Notes under the pieces: generated by a model | Database searches by the model: none | The model's input: the letters and a program-made list of their open reading frames with translations, nothing else | Told to the model about the DNA's origin: nothing | Assembly (NCBI RefSeq): GCF_903903185.1 | Contig: NZ_CAIUXT010000036.1 | Coordinates: 1-64,000, forward strand | Source: an uncultured Rhodoblastus sp. | GTDB lineage: Bacteria; Pseudomonadota; Alphaproteobacteria; Rhizobiales; Beijerinckiaceae | Length of the DNA: 64,000 nucleotides | Direction: 5' to 3' | Program-made: the position numbers and the translations under genes | Shown: positions 19,169 through 27,729 of the stretch, one piece after another | Layout of the letters: every line of letters begins with the position of its first letter | Numbering within the stretch: position 1 is the first letter of the stretch

Positions 19169-20368
19169 TCACGCCGCCTGTTTCGGCGCGGTCGGGCGGT
19201 CGGTCTTGTAGTCGCCGCGCCTGGCGACGATGAAGGCGCCGAGGCCCAGCGCCAGCGCCGTGATCCACCAAAGCTGCAAGGTGGCGGCGCCGAAAACGCC
19301 CATCGCGGTCACATAGGTCAGGCCGCCGAGCCAATAAGGCGACAGCCGCGGCGATTCCGCCGCCGCCGTCTTGAAGCAAAGATAAATCAGCGCGCCGCCG
19401 CCGAGCGCGCCGACCATGCCAAGATCGGTCCAGGCTTCGAACAGCATCGAATGCGGGGCGTGAACCGGCAGATAGCCGCGCATGAACCCCGAGCCGACAA
19501 AATTGAAGCCGTGACCGGCGAGCAGGCGAAAGCCGTCGTTGACGATCATGCCGTGCCAGAGTTTCAGGCTTTGCAGCGGACCGGTCGCGTCAGATCCGAG
19601 GAACGGACCGAACAGCAGCGGCAAGGCGGGAGCGAAAACGAAACATCCGGCGAACAGGGCGCCAATCCAGCGTCCCACCCGGCGCGGGTCGCTCCGCGCG
19701 GCGGCGAAAGCCAGCGTCCCCAACGCCGTCGCCGCGAGAGCCGACGGAATATGGACCGAGATCGCCGCCGTCAGCGCGACGATGGCGAGGCTGCCCGAAA
19801 GCGTGAGGCGGTCGCGCAAGGCGGTCGCGGCCAGCGCCGGCCAAAGCAAAATAAGCATGGCTTGCGCCGCCCGGCGCAAGATCTCGTTGTTTTCGGCGTC
19901 GTCGGGGTCGCTGAAGAAGGGCGCGCCAAGCACGAGGGCGCCGACGGCGGCCAGGGCCACGCCAAGCGGCAGAAGATAGAGATAGGCGGCTTTGCTGCGC
20001 GCCGGCAGCGCGGCGGCGACCGGCAGGATGGCCAGGAAAGTCGAGAAAATTTTCAACAGGCGCGGCGCGGCTTCCGCCGGAAAGGGCGTCCACAGCAGCG
20101 AGGCCAGCGCCCAAAAACTCAGAAACAGCGCGGCGAGGCCGATGGGCGAGGCGACAAAGCCGAACAGGTCGCGCATCCGCATCCGCGGCGCCAGAACCAT
20201 CCCGCCGGCGAGGATCAGCGCGCCGGCGATCGGCGTCAGGATGAAAATCGAGCGTTGCGACAGCAGCAGCGCCGCCGGCGCGACGACGAACGCCACGACC
20301 TGGCCAAGCCGCAGCAGGAGATTGGCGGCGTCGGCGGCGGTCTGGTCGGCGGCGTTTTTTGGGGTCAT
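19169..20368 (-). CDS. O-antigen ligase/polymerase-like membrane protein
   Basis: This is a 399-residue, strongly hydrophobic protein with about ten predicted membrane segments. The periplasmic loop near residues 265-320 carries GHGFNFVGSGF and HAPHSMLFEAWTDLGMVG. The latter resembles the His-containing loop (HNxxLxxxxExGxxG) of the Wzy_C/O-antigen ligase family. These proteins polymerise or attach surface polysaccharide at the periplasmic face of the inner membrane. The ATG at 20368 is the first start in the frame. There is no glycosyltransferase neighbour, so the substrate cannot be inferred. It is an isolated gene transcribed away from arfB. The family call is reasonable; ligase versus polymerase is undecided. 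Confidence 0.7.
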   Translation of the reverse strand: MTPKNAADQTAADAANLLLRLGQVVAFVVAPAALLLSQRSIFILTPIAGALILAGGMVLAPRMRMRDLFGFVASPIGLAALFLSFWALASLLWTPFPAEAAPRLLKIFSTFLAILPVAAALPARSKAAYLYLLPLGVALAAVGALVLGAPFFSDPDDAENNEILRRAAQAMLILLWPALAATALRDRLTLSGSLAIVALTAAISVHIPSALAATALGTLAFAAARSDPRRVGRWIGALFAGCFVFAPALPLLFGPFLGSDATGPLQSLKLWHGMIVNDGFRLLAGHGFNFVGSGFMRGYLPVHAPHSMLFEAWTDLGMVGALGGGALIYLCFKTAAAESPRLSPYWLGGLTYVTAMGVFGAATLQLWWITALALGLGAFIVARRGDYKTDRPTAPKQAA

Positions 20369-20512
20369 GGACTTGAAATTTGGAGAATGAAAAGACTCAG
20401 CATCCCGGCCAGTTCATCTTAGACAAAGCCGGGTTGCGCGACTGTGCGCAATCGGCAACAGTCGCGGCCAAACTTTTTCGGAAATGGTTCTGGCGCGGGA
20501 GGATCGGGTTCG

Positions 20513-20935
20513 ATGATTCAGGTCACGCGGACCATCGCGCTCGACGAAGGCGAATTGCGCGAGGAATTCATCCGCGCCTCCGGTCCCGGCGGCCAGAACG
20601 TCAACAAGGTCGAAACGGCGGTGCAATTGCGCTTCAACGTGCTCGAATCGCCGAGCCTGCCGGAGCCGGTGCGCCAAAGGCTGATCGCGCTCGCCGGCAA
20701 GCGCCTCGCCGGAAGCGGCGACCTGATCGTGGTGGCGCGGCGGTTTCGCACCCAGGAGCGCAATCGCGCCGACGCGCTGGAAAAGCTGATCGAACTGATC
20801 CGCGAGGCCGCCCGCCCGCCGCAGCCGCCCCGCCGCGCCACCCGCCCGACCTACGCCTCGAAATTGCGCCGGCTCGACGGCAAGAAGCAACGCGGCTCGG
20901 TCAAGTCGATGCGCGGCAAGCCGGGGGAAGATTGA
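20513..20935 (+). CDS. arfB: Alternative ribosome-rescue factor ArfB (peptidyl-tRNA hydrolase)
   Basis: This 140-residue protein has the catalytic GGQ of class I release factors at residues 26-28 (ASGPGGQNVNKVET). It also has a Lys/Arg-rich C-terminal tail (SKLRRLDGKKQRGSVKSMRG) of the kind that probes the empty mRNA channel. ArfB (YaeJ/ICT1 family) releases peptides from stalled ribosomes that lack a stop codon. The length is typical of the family. The ATG at 20513 is preceded by GGGAGGA. An in-frame upstream start at 20444 is less likely because it lacks a ribosome site. It appears to be a single-gene unit followed by a 44-bp palindrome. Confidence 0.92.
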   Translation: MIQVTRTIALDEGELREEFIRASGPGGQNVNKVETAVQLRFNVLESPSLPEPVRQRLIALAGKRLAGSGDLIVVARRFRTQERNRADALEKLIELIREAARPPQPPRRATRPTYASKLRRLDGKKQRGSVKSMRGKPGED

Positions 20936-20964
20936 ACGCCGCCTTGCCGCCGCGCCGCGCCGAT

Positions 20965-21008
20965 GCTAAGCAGGCTGTCGTTGGCGCGCCAACGACAGCC
21001 TGCTTAGC
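20965..21008. repeat. Perfect 44-bp palindrome
   Basis: GCTAAGCAGGCTGTCGTTGG and its extension to 20986 is followed without a spacer by its exact reverse complement to 21008, giving arms of 22 bp with no mismatch and no loop. It lies 30 bp after arfB. It could act as a bidirectional terminator, but no T-run follows on the plus strand. A protein-binding palindrome or the trace of a repeat element is equally possible. Confidence 0.85.
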
Positions 21009-21009
21009 G

Positions 21010-21070
21010 TCTTGTTGTTTTAGCAGGATTTTTGTCCGAAAACCGGCAGCCACTTTTCGGAAATCCTGCT
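21010..21070 (+). repeat. REP-like repeat, diverged copy
   Basis: CTTGTTGTTTT leads into nested arms: AGCAGGATTT (21022-21031) pairs with AAATCCTGCT (21061-21070), and CCGAAAA (21036-21042) pairs with TTTTCGG (21054-21060). The layout (TTGTTTT, CGAAAACC, CCACTTTTTCG-type block, closing TGCT) parallels the elements at 19011-19110 and 52687-52782. It is probably a diverged member of the same family. Confidence 0.6.
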
Positions 21071-21162
21071 TGGGCCTGCGGCGCAAGTGCCGGAAACCGA
21101 AAAGATTCAGCGCCTCGCGCGATCGTCTCGATTGTGCGGAAGAGCGCCCGACGGGATCGACG

Positions 21163-21777
21163 ATGACCAATTATTTGCACAGCGGCGACCTGCCCGACGA
21201 TTTTCGGGCCGGCGGCAGCGTCGCCATTGACACCGAGACGCTCGGCCTGCATCCGCATCGCGACCGGCTTTGCCTCGTCCAGCTTTCGGTCGGCGACGGC
21301 TCGGCGCATCTGGTGCAGATCGCCAGGGGCCAGACCGAGGCGCCCAACCTGACCCGGCTGCTCGCCGATCCGGAATTGACAAAAATCTTCCATTTCGCGC
21401 GTTTCGACCTTGCCATCCTGCAAAAGACCTTCGGCTTGCGCGCCAGCCCGGTCTATTGCACCAAGATCGCCTCGAAACTGACCCGCACCTATACCGACCG
21501 CCATGGTCTCAAAGACCTTTTGCGCGAATTGCTCGGCGTCGACATTTCCAAGCAACAGCAATCTTCCGACTGGGGCGCAGGGAGCCTGAGCGAGGCGCAA
21601 CTCGCCTATGCGGCCTCCGACGTGCTCTATTTGCACGCCTTGCGTGAAAAACTCGATATCATGCTGGCCCGCGAAGGCCGCGACGCCATCGCGCAGGAAT
21701 GTTTCGACTTCCTGCCGGCGCGCGCCGAACTGGATTTGCTGGGCTGGCCGGAAACCGATATTTTCGCCCATATGTGA
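21163..21777 (+). CDS. RNase D-type 3'-5' exonuclease (short, no HRDC domain)
   Basis: This 204-residue protein is a single DEDDy exonuclease domain. The acidic residues fall at D23 and E25 (AIDTETLGL), D82 (FARFDLAIL) and Y149/D153 (YAASDVLYLHAL). Enzymes of this family remove nucleotides from RNA 3' ends, for example in tRNA maturation, using two metal ions. Full-length RNase D is about 380 residues with an HRDC domain. This short form without HRDC is common in alphaproteobacteria. The start at 21163 gives MTNYLHSGDLP, the usual beginning of the short form. The long frame beginning at 20380 crosses arfB in another frame and is rejected. Confidence 0.88.
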   Translation: MTNYLHSGDLPDDFRAGGSVAIDTETLGLHPHRDRLCLVQLSVGDGSAHLVQIARGQTEAPNLTRLLADPELTKIFHFARFDLAILQKTFGLRASPVYCTKIASKLTRTYTDRHGLKDLLRELLGVDISKQQQSSDWGAGSLSEAQLAYAASDVLYLHALREKLDIMLAREGRDAIAQECFDFLPARAELDLLGWPETDIFAHM

Positions 21778-21961
21778 CTTCATAGGTGATTGGATATGCG
21801 ATCCGGGCAAATCGCGCGGCGGGCCATTTTCGCGAAAAGCCTCGCGGACAAACATAGTGAAACGCGGCCATTGGCTGTCTGAAGTCCATTCAACCGGCGT
21901 TCATTCTCGGCTTCTATAGGGGAAAGGCCGCAAATGCGGCAAAAAGGTTGGGTAAAAAGAC

Positions 21962-22699
21962 GTGTCGATGAATTTGGAGGGCGCGCGGGCGCGCGGCGAA
22001 CTCATGCAGGCTGATGGGCCGGGCCCTTCCGACCAGGCCGGTTCGCGCGCCGTTGCCGGACGCAACCGCGCCTTCAGGTCCGCCGCGCGGCACAGCGCGC
22101 GGGTCAGATGGCTGCGCCGGCTGGTCGTGGCCGGCGCGGTCGCGACCAGCGTCGGAGTGGTCTGGTATTCCTGGTTTCGCACGCATGACGCCGGCGACGC
22201 CCATTTATCGCTCGACAGCATCGGGATCAGCGGCGACAAGGTGACGATGGAGCGCCCGCGCCTGACCGGCGTGCGCCGCGACGGGCGGCCTTATGAAGTC
22301 ACGGCGGATTCCGGCGTGCAGAGCCCGCGCGATCCCAACCGCACCGACCTCACCCATCTCGACGCCCGGCTGCGCCTGTCCGACGAAGGCGAGACGCGGG
22401 TGCTCGGCGACCACGGCCTTTATGATTCCGCCGCCCAGACCCTGGACCTTTCGGGCCATGTCCACGTCAAGGGCGCAACCTATGACCTCGCCATGAAAAG
22501 CGCGGCGATGAATTTCAAGACCAACGCGCTCAGCTCGGTCGATCCGGTGCGTCTGGATTTCAATGGCGGCTGGGTAAGCTCCGACAAGATGGCCATGACC
22601 GAAAACGGCGAGCAGATCATCTTTATCGGCAATGTCCAGTCGCAGTTCGAGTCGGCGCCGGACGATGGCGCGGCGCCGTCGGGCCCGGGCAAAAATTGA
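21962..22699 (+). CDS. lptC: LPS export ABC transporter periplasmic protein LptC
   Basis: LptC is a bitopic inner-membrane protein that takes LPS from LptBFG and passes it to LptA. This 245-residue protein has an N-terminal cytoplasmic stretch, one membrane segment (about residues 53-70, LVVAGAVATSVGVVWYSWF) and a periplasmic beta-jellyroll part with repeated G-x-x-Y-x-V and D-x-G segments. It ends 14 bases before lptA, and lptB follows, so the context is decisive. The start may be GTG at 21962 or ATG at 21968, which changes only two residues. The cytoplasmic tail is longer than in E. coli, as usual for rhizobial LptC. Confidence 0.85.
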   Translation: MSMNLEGARARGELMQADGPGPSDQAGSRAVAGRNRAFRSAARHSARVRWLRRLVVAGAVATSVGVVWYSWFRTHDAGDAHLSLDSIGISGDKVTMERPRLTGVRRDGRPYEVTADSGVQSPRDPNRTDLTHLDARLRLSDEGETRVLGDHGLYDSAAQTLDLSGHVHVKGATYDLAMKSAAMNFKTNALSSVDPVRLDFNGGWVSSDKMAMTENGEQIIFIGNVQSQFESAPDDGAAPSGPGKN

Positions 22700-22712
22700 A
22701 TTGGAGCGCGCC

Positions 22713-23396
22713 TTGTCCCGGTTGACGAAATGGGCGCCTGTGGGCGCGACCCTGGCCCTTATGGCCGCGATCTCCGGCGCGGCGCTGGCCCAATCTCCGG
22801 CCAAGGCGCCAGCGAGCAAGGGCGCGCCGAAAGCCGCCGCCGCTTCCCCGGCCAGCGCCGCCGCCGGACCGTCGCTGCTGCCGGGCGCCTCCAACCACGA
22901 GCCGATCAACATCGCCGCCGACAAGCTCGATTATTTCGACAAGGAGCAGAAGCTCATCTATACCGGCAATGTCGTGGCGGTGCAGGGCGACTCCCGGCTC
23001 AACGCCTCGGTGCTGACGATCTATCTCGACAAGAAGCCGACCGGCGCCGCCCCCGCGCCGGCCCCGGGGACAGGCCCGGCGGGCGGCTCGCAGGTCCGGC
23101 GCATGGAAGGCAAGGGGCCGATCGCCATCACCAGCAAGGACCAGGTCGGAACCGGCGACGCCCTGGTCTATGACAAGCCCGAGAACAAATTCTATCTCAA
23201 TGGCCATGTCGCCCTGTCGCAGGGCGAGAACGTGACGCGCGGCGACAAGCTGGTCTATGACCTGACCACCGGCCAGGCCGTGGTCTCCTCGACCGGGCGG
23301 GTGCGCAGCCTGATCGTTCCCGGCGACCAGAACGCCAGGCCCGCGCCCGGCGCTTCGCCGCCGCCGGCGGCGACGCCGAACAAAAGCGGCCGTTGA
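22713..23396 (+). CDS. lptA: LPS transport periplasmic protein LptA (TTG start)
   Basis: LptA forms the periplasmic bridge that carries LPS to the outer membrane. A TTG at 22713, six bases after GGAG, gives MSRLTKWAPVGATLALMAA followed by ISGAALAQ, a clear signal peptide cleaved near residue 27. Later starts would destroy the signal, and the next ATG lies inside it. The mature protein has the OstA/LptA pattern (INIAADKLDYFDKEQKLIY and later DALVYDKPENKFYLNGHV, VTRGDKLVYDLTTGQAVV). Pro/Ala-rich linkers occur at about residues 28-60, 108-125 and at the C-terminus. At 227 residues it is a little longer than the E. coli protein. Its stop overlaps the lptB region. Confidence 0.88.
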   Translation: MSRLTKWAPVGATLALMAAISGAALAQSPAKAPASKGAPKAAAASPASAAAGPSLLPGASNHEPINIAADKLDYFDKEQKLIYTGNVVAVQGDSRLNASVLTIYLDKKPTGAAPAPAPGTGPAGGSQVRRMEGKGPIAITSKDQVGTGDALVYDKPENKFYLNGHVALSQGENVTRGDKLVYDLTTGQAVVSSTGRVRSLIVPGDQNARPAPGASPPPAATPNKSGR

Positions 23397-23413
23397 GGAG
23401 ATCGGGCGAACAC

Positions 23414-24130
23414 ATGCTCAACGTCCACCATCTGGGAAAATCCTACAAGGCCCGCCGGGTGGTGGAGGATGTCAGCCTCAATGTGCGGCGCGGCGAGGCG
23501 GTCGGCCTGCTCGGCCCCAATGGCGCGGGCAAGACCACGGTGTTCTACATGATCACCGGACTGGTCAAACCCGACAAGGGCATGATCGAACTCGACGGCC
23601 ATGACGTGACCGGCTTGCCGATGTACCGCCGCGCGCGGCTCGGCATAGGCTATCTGCCGCAGGAGGCCTCGATCTTTCGCGGCCTCAGCGTCGAGGACAA
23701 TATTCGCGCCGTGCTCGAAATCGCCGAACCCGACCGCGACCGCCGCAACCAGCATCTCGAATCCCTGCTGGAGGAATTCGACATCAAGCGCCTGCGCAAG
23801 GCGCCCTCCATCGCCTTGTCGGGCGGCGAGCGGCGGCGCTGCGAAATCGCCCGCTCGCTGGCCAGCAATCCCTCTTTCATGCTGCTCGACGAGCCTTTCG
23901 CCGGCATCGACCCGATCGCCGTCGGCGACATCCAGAATCTGGTGCAGCATCTCAAAAGCCGGGGCATCGGCGTGCTGATCACCGACCATAATGTCCGCGA
24001 AACGCTCGGGCTGATCGACCGCGCCTATATCATCCATTCCGGCCATGTGCTGACCGAGGGCGACCCGGAGGCCATCGTCGCCAACGCCGAGGTTCGCCGC
24101 TTTTATCTCGGCGAAGATTTCCGCATGTGA
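23414..24130 (+). CDS. lptB: LPS export ABC transporter ATPase LptB
   Basis: This is the cytoplasmic ATPase that powers LPS extraction with LptF/LptG. Visible motifs: Walker A GPNGAGKTT (residues 34-42), Q-loop LPQEASIF (81-88), signature LSGGERRR (135-142), Walker B FMLLDEP (155-161), and the switch His in LITDHNVRE. The ATG at 23414 gives the family-typical start MLNVHHLGKSYKAR. A TTG at 23393 overlapping the lptA stop is the alternative and adds seven residues. It is the last gene of the lptC-lptA-lptB run and is followed by rpoN after 173 bp, the usual alphaproteobacterial order. Confidence 0.95.
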   Translation: MLNVHHLGKSYKARRVVEDVSLNVRRGEAVGLLGPNGAGKTTVFYMITGLVKPDKGMIELDGHDVTGLPMYRRARLGIGYLPQEASIFRGLSVEDNIRAVLEIAEPDRDRRNQHLESLLEEFDIKRLRKAPSIALSGGERRRCEIARSLASNPSFMLLDEPFAGIDPIAVGDIQNLVQHLKSRGIGVLITDHNVRETLGLIDRAYIIHSGHVLTEGDPEAIVANAEVRRFYLGEDFRM

Positions 24131-24303
24131 ACCCGGGAGGGGCGAAAAAATCCTTCCAAACAATCCGTTGCAGGAAGTTGACCTTTGCGTTTTTGAAAGC
24201 GGGCGGGGCAAAAATTTTCTTGGCCGCGACGGCAAAAAGGGTGTATGCAAGAAATAAGCCGATTTTGATCGGTCGTCGATCTGCAGCGTAAAGCGAGTTC
24301 TCG

Positions 24304-25872
24304 ATGGCCTTGTCCGCAAAAATGCTGCTTCGACAGGGACAGTCGCTGGTGATGACGCCGCAACTTTTGCAGGCGATCAAGCTGCTGCAATATTCGAGCA
24401 TCGAACTCGCGGCCTTCGTCGAGGAGGAACTGGAGCGCAATCCGCTGCTGGAGCGCGTCGAGGACGGGCCGGACCCCAAGGCGACCGGCATTGACGCGCT
24501 GAGCGAGGCGACCAACGCCGAAAATGCGCCCTTGTCCTCCGGCGATCCGGCGGAGGGCGACTGGAGCGAGCCGCAACTGGCGGTCTCGACCGAAGCCCTT
24601 GCCGAAAGTCTCGGCACGGAAGTGGAAAACGCCTTCGATGGCGAGCCCGACCTCAACCCCGCCGCCGAACAGAACAAGCTGGAGGCGCTCGGCCTGTCCG
24701 ACACCGCCTGGTCGGGATCGGGCGGGGCCGAATCCTCCGGCGAAGCGGCCAATATCGAAGCCTATATCGCCGAGCAGACGACGCTGTCCGATCATCTCGG
24801 CGCGCAGTTGGCGGTGGCGACCAGGGACCCGGTCGAACGCATGATCGGCCTTGCCATCATCGATTCCATCGACGAGGCCGGCTATCTGCGCGAAAGCGCG
24901 GAAAACCTTGCCGAAAGGCTCGGCGCGGCGCCTTCGCGGGTCGAACAGGTCATCGCGCTGGTGCAGACTTTCGAGCCGACCGGGATTGGCGCGCGCGATC
25001 TGGCCGAGTGCCTGGCGCTGCAATTGCGCGAGCTGGACCGCTACGATCCGGCGATGCAGGCGATGGTCGCCCACCTGCCGCTGGTCGCCCGGCGCGACTT
25101 CGCCGCCTTGCGCAAGATCTGCGGCGTCGACGACGAGGACCTGTCCGACATGCTCGCCGAAATCCGCCGGCTCGATCCCAAGCCCGGCCGAGCTTTCGGC
25201 GGCTCCATCGTGCAGCCGGTCGCGCCCGACGTGATCGTCCGCGCGGCGCGCGACGGCTCCTGGCTGATCGAACTCAATTCCGAGGCCCTGCCGCGCGTGC
25301 TGGTCAACCAGACCTATGCGGCGACGGTGTCGCGCAAGGGCGTCGCCGACGAAGACAAGACCTTCATGTCGCAATGCCTGCAAACCGCCAACTGGCTGAC
25401 CAAGAGCCTCGAACAGCGCGCCCGCACCATTTTGAAGGTTTCAACCGAAATCGTGCGGCGGCAGGACGCCTTTCTTGCGCTCGGCGTCGAACATCTGCGC
25501 CCGCTCAACCTGAAAAACATCGCCGACGCCGTCGGATTGCATGAATCGACGGTTTCGCGCGTGACCTCGAACAAATACATGTCGACGCCGCGCGGCCTGT
25601 TCGAGCTCAAATATTTTTTCACCGCCTCGATCGCCGCCCATGGCGGCGGCGACGCCCACTCCGCCGAGGCGGTGCGCTTCAAGATCAAGCAGATGATCGA
25701 CGCCGAAGCGCCCGAGGCCATTCTCTCGGACGACGCCATTGTCGAGAGATTGAAGGAGCAGGACATCGACATTGCGCGCAGGACCGTGGCGAAATACCGC
25801 GAAAGTCTGAAAATTCCCTCGTCCGTGGAACGGCGGCGCGAAAAACAGGCGCTTTCCGCCCGGTCCGCGTGA
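24304..25872 (+). CDS. rpoN: RNA polymerase sigma-54 factor RpoN
   Basis: Sigma-54 directs RNA polymerase to -24/-12 promoters that need an enhancer-binding ATPase, classically for nitrogen control. The 522-residue protein shows region I (LLRQGQSLVMTPQLLQAIKL, rich in Gln and Leu, residues about 9-30), an acidic region II, the core-binding region, the HTH (LKNIADAVGLHESTVSRVTS) and the RpoN box ARRTVAKYRE (residues 491-500). The start MALSAKMLLRQGQSLVMT is canonical. hpf and ptsN lie downstream, the conserved rpoN neighbourhood, although here separated by a 515-bp spacer. Confidence 0.97.
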   Translation: MALSAKMLLRQGQSLVMTPQLLQAIKLLQYSSIELAAFVEEELERNPLLERVEDGPDPKATGIDALSEATNAENAPLSSGDPAEGDWSEPQLAVSTEALAESLGTEVENAFDGEPDLNPAAEQNKLEALGLSDTAWSGSGGAESSGEAANIEAYIAEQTTLSDHLGAQLAVATRDPVERMIGLAIIDSIDEAGYLRESAENLAERLGAAPSRVEQVIALVQTFEPTGIGARDLAECLALQLRELDRYDPAMQAMVAHLPLVARRDFAALRKICGVDDEDLSDMLAEIRRLDPKPGRAFGGSIVQPVAPDVIVRAARDGSWLIELNSEALPRVLVNQTYAATVSRKGVADEDKTFMSQCLQTANWLTKSLEQRARTILKVSTEIVRRQDAFLALGVEHLRPLNLKNIADAVGLHESTVSRVTSNKYMSTPRGLFELKYFFTASIAAHGGGDAHSAEAVRFKIKQMIDAEAPEAILSDDAIVERLKEQDIDIARRTVAKYRESLKIPSSVERRREKQALSARSA

Positions 25873-26387
25873 GGCGCGCGGCGTTTCAAAGCGCCGCCGG
25901 GCCGGTCTTGCGCGCGCCGGTCGGCGCGGGCGTCTCAAGGTCTCCGAATCCCGGTTGATTTCTGAAATCAGGGGCCGTCATGGCCGTGCCTGTCACGGCC
26001 ATCCACGCCAAGGCGCCGCGCGAAAGCTGCCGAAAGAAATAGGTATTCGCGCAATTTCGTTGCCGATGACGCTATGGCCCGACGTGGAAAGACCGGGACA
26101 AGCCCGGTCATGGCGGCGTTGTTAACCCGAGTTCGGAGCCCTGCGGGCATCGCCGACGCCATTGACTTCAAACGCGGAGGCTTCTAACCCTTGACATGGC
26201 CAGAAGGAGCGACGCTCGGTTTCGAGCCGGGTTGCTCGCCTTGCAGGCCCGCCCGCGCGGCGGATGTGGCATCGGAGAAAATACCCCCGTCGGCGGCTGA
26301 GGCGAAAACCCGCGCCCGCGAAATTTTGCAGAGTTGCGGGAGCTTCGGCAAAGCGGGAAGAATTTTCACAACCCCTGGAACAACAAA
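25873..26387. other. Spacer between rpoN and hpf
   Basis: The stretch holds a paired-hairpin repeat at 25976-26114 (listed separately). About 270 further bases precede hpf; a plausible promoter for hpf must lie there, but I could not define one. No reading frame here looks coding. Confidence 0.6.
25976..26114. repeat. Paired-hairpin intergenic repeat
   Basis: Two short hairpins face each other: GGCCGTG-CCTGT-CACGGCC (25982-26000) and GACCGGG-ACAAG-CCCGGTC (26091-26109). Their outer parts are related in inverted orientation (CGTCATGGCCGTG...CCACG versus CGTGGAAAGACCGGG...GGTCATGGC). Intergenic repeats reading GTCATGGCCGGGCTTGTCCC are common in Bradyrhizobium-like genomes (general knowledge). 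This looks like a composite copy. Confidence 0.6.
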
Positions 26388-26987
26388 ATGGCTTTGCGTA
26401 TCTCAGGCAAGAACATCAATATCGGCGAAGCTTTACGCACCCATGTTTCCGACAGACTGAACGCCGCGACCGGCAAATATTTTGACGGCTCGGTGGCCGG
26501 CCATGTGACGATCGAGCCGGAAGGCTCAGGCTATCGCACCGATTGCACCTTGCATCTCGCCTCCGGCGTCACCTTGCAGGCGGAAGGCCGCGCGCAAGAA
26601 GTCTACGCCAGTTTCGACCAGACGGCGGCGCGCATCGAGAGCCGCCTGCGCCGCTACAAGCGCAAGCTCAAGGATCGCAACGCCGCGCCTCGCGACAATG
26701 GCGCGGCGGTTGGCGGCGAGCCGATCCATTATACCGTGATCGGAGCGCTCGACGAGGTCGAAGACGCCCCCTCGGAACATGATTTCAAGCCGGCGGTGAT
26801 CGCCGAATCCGACAAGTTTCTGCAGAAATTGTCGGTGTCGGCGGCGGTTCTGGAGCTCGATCTGACCGGCGCGCCGGTGCTCGCCTTTCGTCACGCCTCG
26901 TCCGGCCGGGTCAATGTGATTTATCGCCGGCTCGACGGCAATATCGGCTGGATCGATCCGACCGGCGGCGAAAAAGGATCCGCGTGA
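26388..26987 (+). CDS. hpf: Long-form ribosome hibernation promoting factor
   Basis: HPF binds the 30S decoding centre and, in the long form, dimerises 70S ribosomes into inactive 100S particles during starvation. The 199-residue protein has the N-terminal RaiA/HPF domain (MALRISGKNINIGEALRTHV to RRYKRKLKD, residues 1-105). A linker follows, then the C-terminal dimerisation domain (about 140-195) with VIAESDKFLQKLSVSAAVLE and HASSGRVNVIYRRLDGNIGW, typical of long HPF. The ATG at 26388 matches the family start. An upstream in-frame start at 26334 is rejected because it adds an unrelated extension. It sits between rpoN and ptsN. Confidence 0.93.
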   Translation: MALRISGKNINIGEALRTHVSDRLNAATGKYFDGSVAGHVTIEPEGSGYRTDCTLHLASGVTLQAEGRAQEVYASFDQTAARIESRLRRYKRKLKDRNAAPRDNGAAVGGEPIHYTVIGALDEVEDAPSEHDFKPAVIAESDKFLQKLSVSAAVLELDLTGAPVLAFRHASSGRVNVIYRRLDGNIGWIDPTGGEKGSA

Positions 26988-27239
26988 GCGCGGTTCGGTT
27001 GGCGCCAAGGCGTTTTCACGCGAACCGGACTCCGGTCGGCCTGGAAATGCGCGCAAAAGGCGATCGATATGCAGACGATGTTTCCACGAATCGTGAAAAT
27101 GCTTTAGATATCGACTTGGCGCGCGGGCCCCTCGGGGACAAGCGCGCCGGGATCGATGGGTTTTCGGGCGCCGGCTCCGCCGGCGCGCGATCTGGAGTTT
27201 CGGGCGCCGCAAGTCGCGTCTTGACGGAAATCGGTGTTC

Positions 27240-27707
27240 ATGCCGCTTGAAAATCTTCTCGTCCCCGAGGCCGTTTTGCCCTGCCTGAGGGTGAACGGCA
27301 AAAAACAGGCGCTTCAGGAATTGAGCGAAAAGGCCGCCGAGGTCTCCGGGCTTCCCGCACGCGAGATTTTCGACGCCTGGATGCAGCGCGAAAAGCTCAA
27401 CTCGACCGGGCTTGGCGAGGGAATCGCCATTCCCCATGGCAAATTGCTCCATGCGCCGCGCATTTTCGGCGTTTTCGCGCGCCTTGAGCGCGGAATCGAC
27501 TTCGAGGCCCTCGACGGCCAGCCGGTCGATCTGCTGTTCGCCCTGATCGCGCCGGAATCGGCGGGCGCCGATCACCTGAAGGCGCTCTCGATCATCGCCC
27601 GGCTGTTGCGCAATCCGGCCACCGTGACGAAAATTCGCTCGACGCGCGACGCCCCGGCGCTCTATGCCTTGCTGACACAGACCTCGCCGAGTTTCGACGC
27701 GGCGTGA
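27240..27707 (+). CDS. ptsN: Nitrogen PTS enzyme IIA (PtsN)
   Basis: PtsN is the terminal phosphoacceptor of the regulatory PTS-Ntr chain, which links nitrogen/carbon state to potassium transport and other targets. The 155-residue protein is a full EIIA-Ntr domain. The phosphorylated His is H66 in GIAIPHGKL, and downstream FEALDGQPVDLLFALIAPE is typical. The start at 27240 gives MPLENLLVPEAVLPCL. A GTG six bases earlier is possible. It follows hpf after 252 bp, completing rpoN-hpf-ptsN. Confidence 0.93.
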   Translation: MPLENLLVPEAVLPCLRVNGKKQALQELSEKAAEVSGLPAREIFDAWMQREKLNSTGLGEGIAIPHGKLLHAPRIFGVFARLERGIDFEALDGQPVDLLFALIAPESAGADHLKALSIIARLLRNPATVTKIRSTRDAPALYALLTQTSPSFDAA

Positions 27708-27729
27708 GGCTTTTTTTCACGGGAGCGCC

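Noticed and set aside
18276-20422. Plus-strand frames of 311 and 506 codons near and over the O-antigen-ligase-like gene
   Set aside because: They cross palindromes and are antisense to a protein with clear membrane pattern and family motifs; no recognisable product.
20380-21777. 465-codon frame reaching back over arfB
   Set aside because: Only the part from 21163 matches the exonuclease family. The rest overlaps arfB and the 44-bp palindrome.
21004-24319. Minus-strand frames of 239-354 codons across the RNase D and lpt genes
   Set aside because: Antisense shadows of conserved genes on the plus strand.
24103-25383. 426-codon minus-strand frame over rpoN
   Set aside because: Antisense shadow; rpoN has all sigma-54 motifs on the other strand.
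26120-26387. Sigma-54 (-24/-12) promoter for hpf
   Set aside because: No clear TGGCAC-N5-TTGC match could be found by eye.
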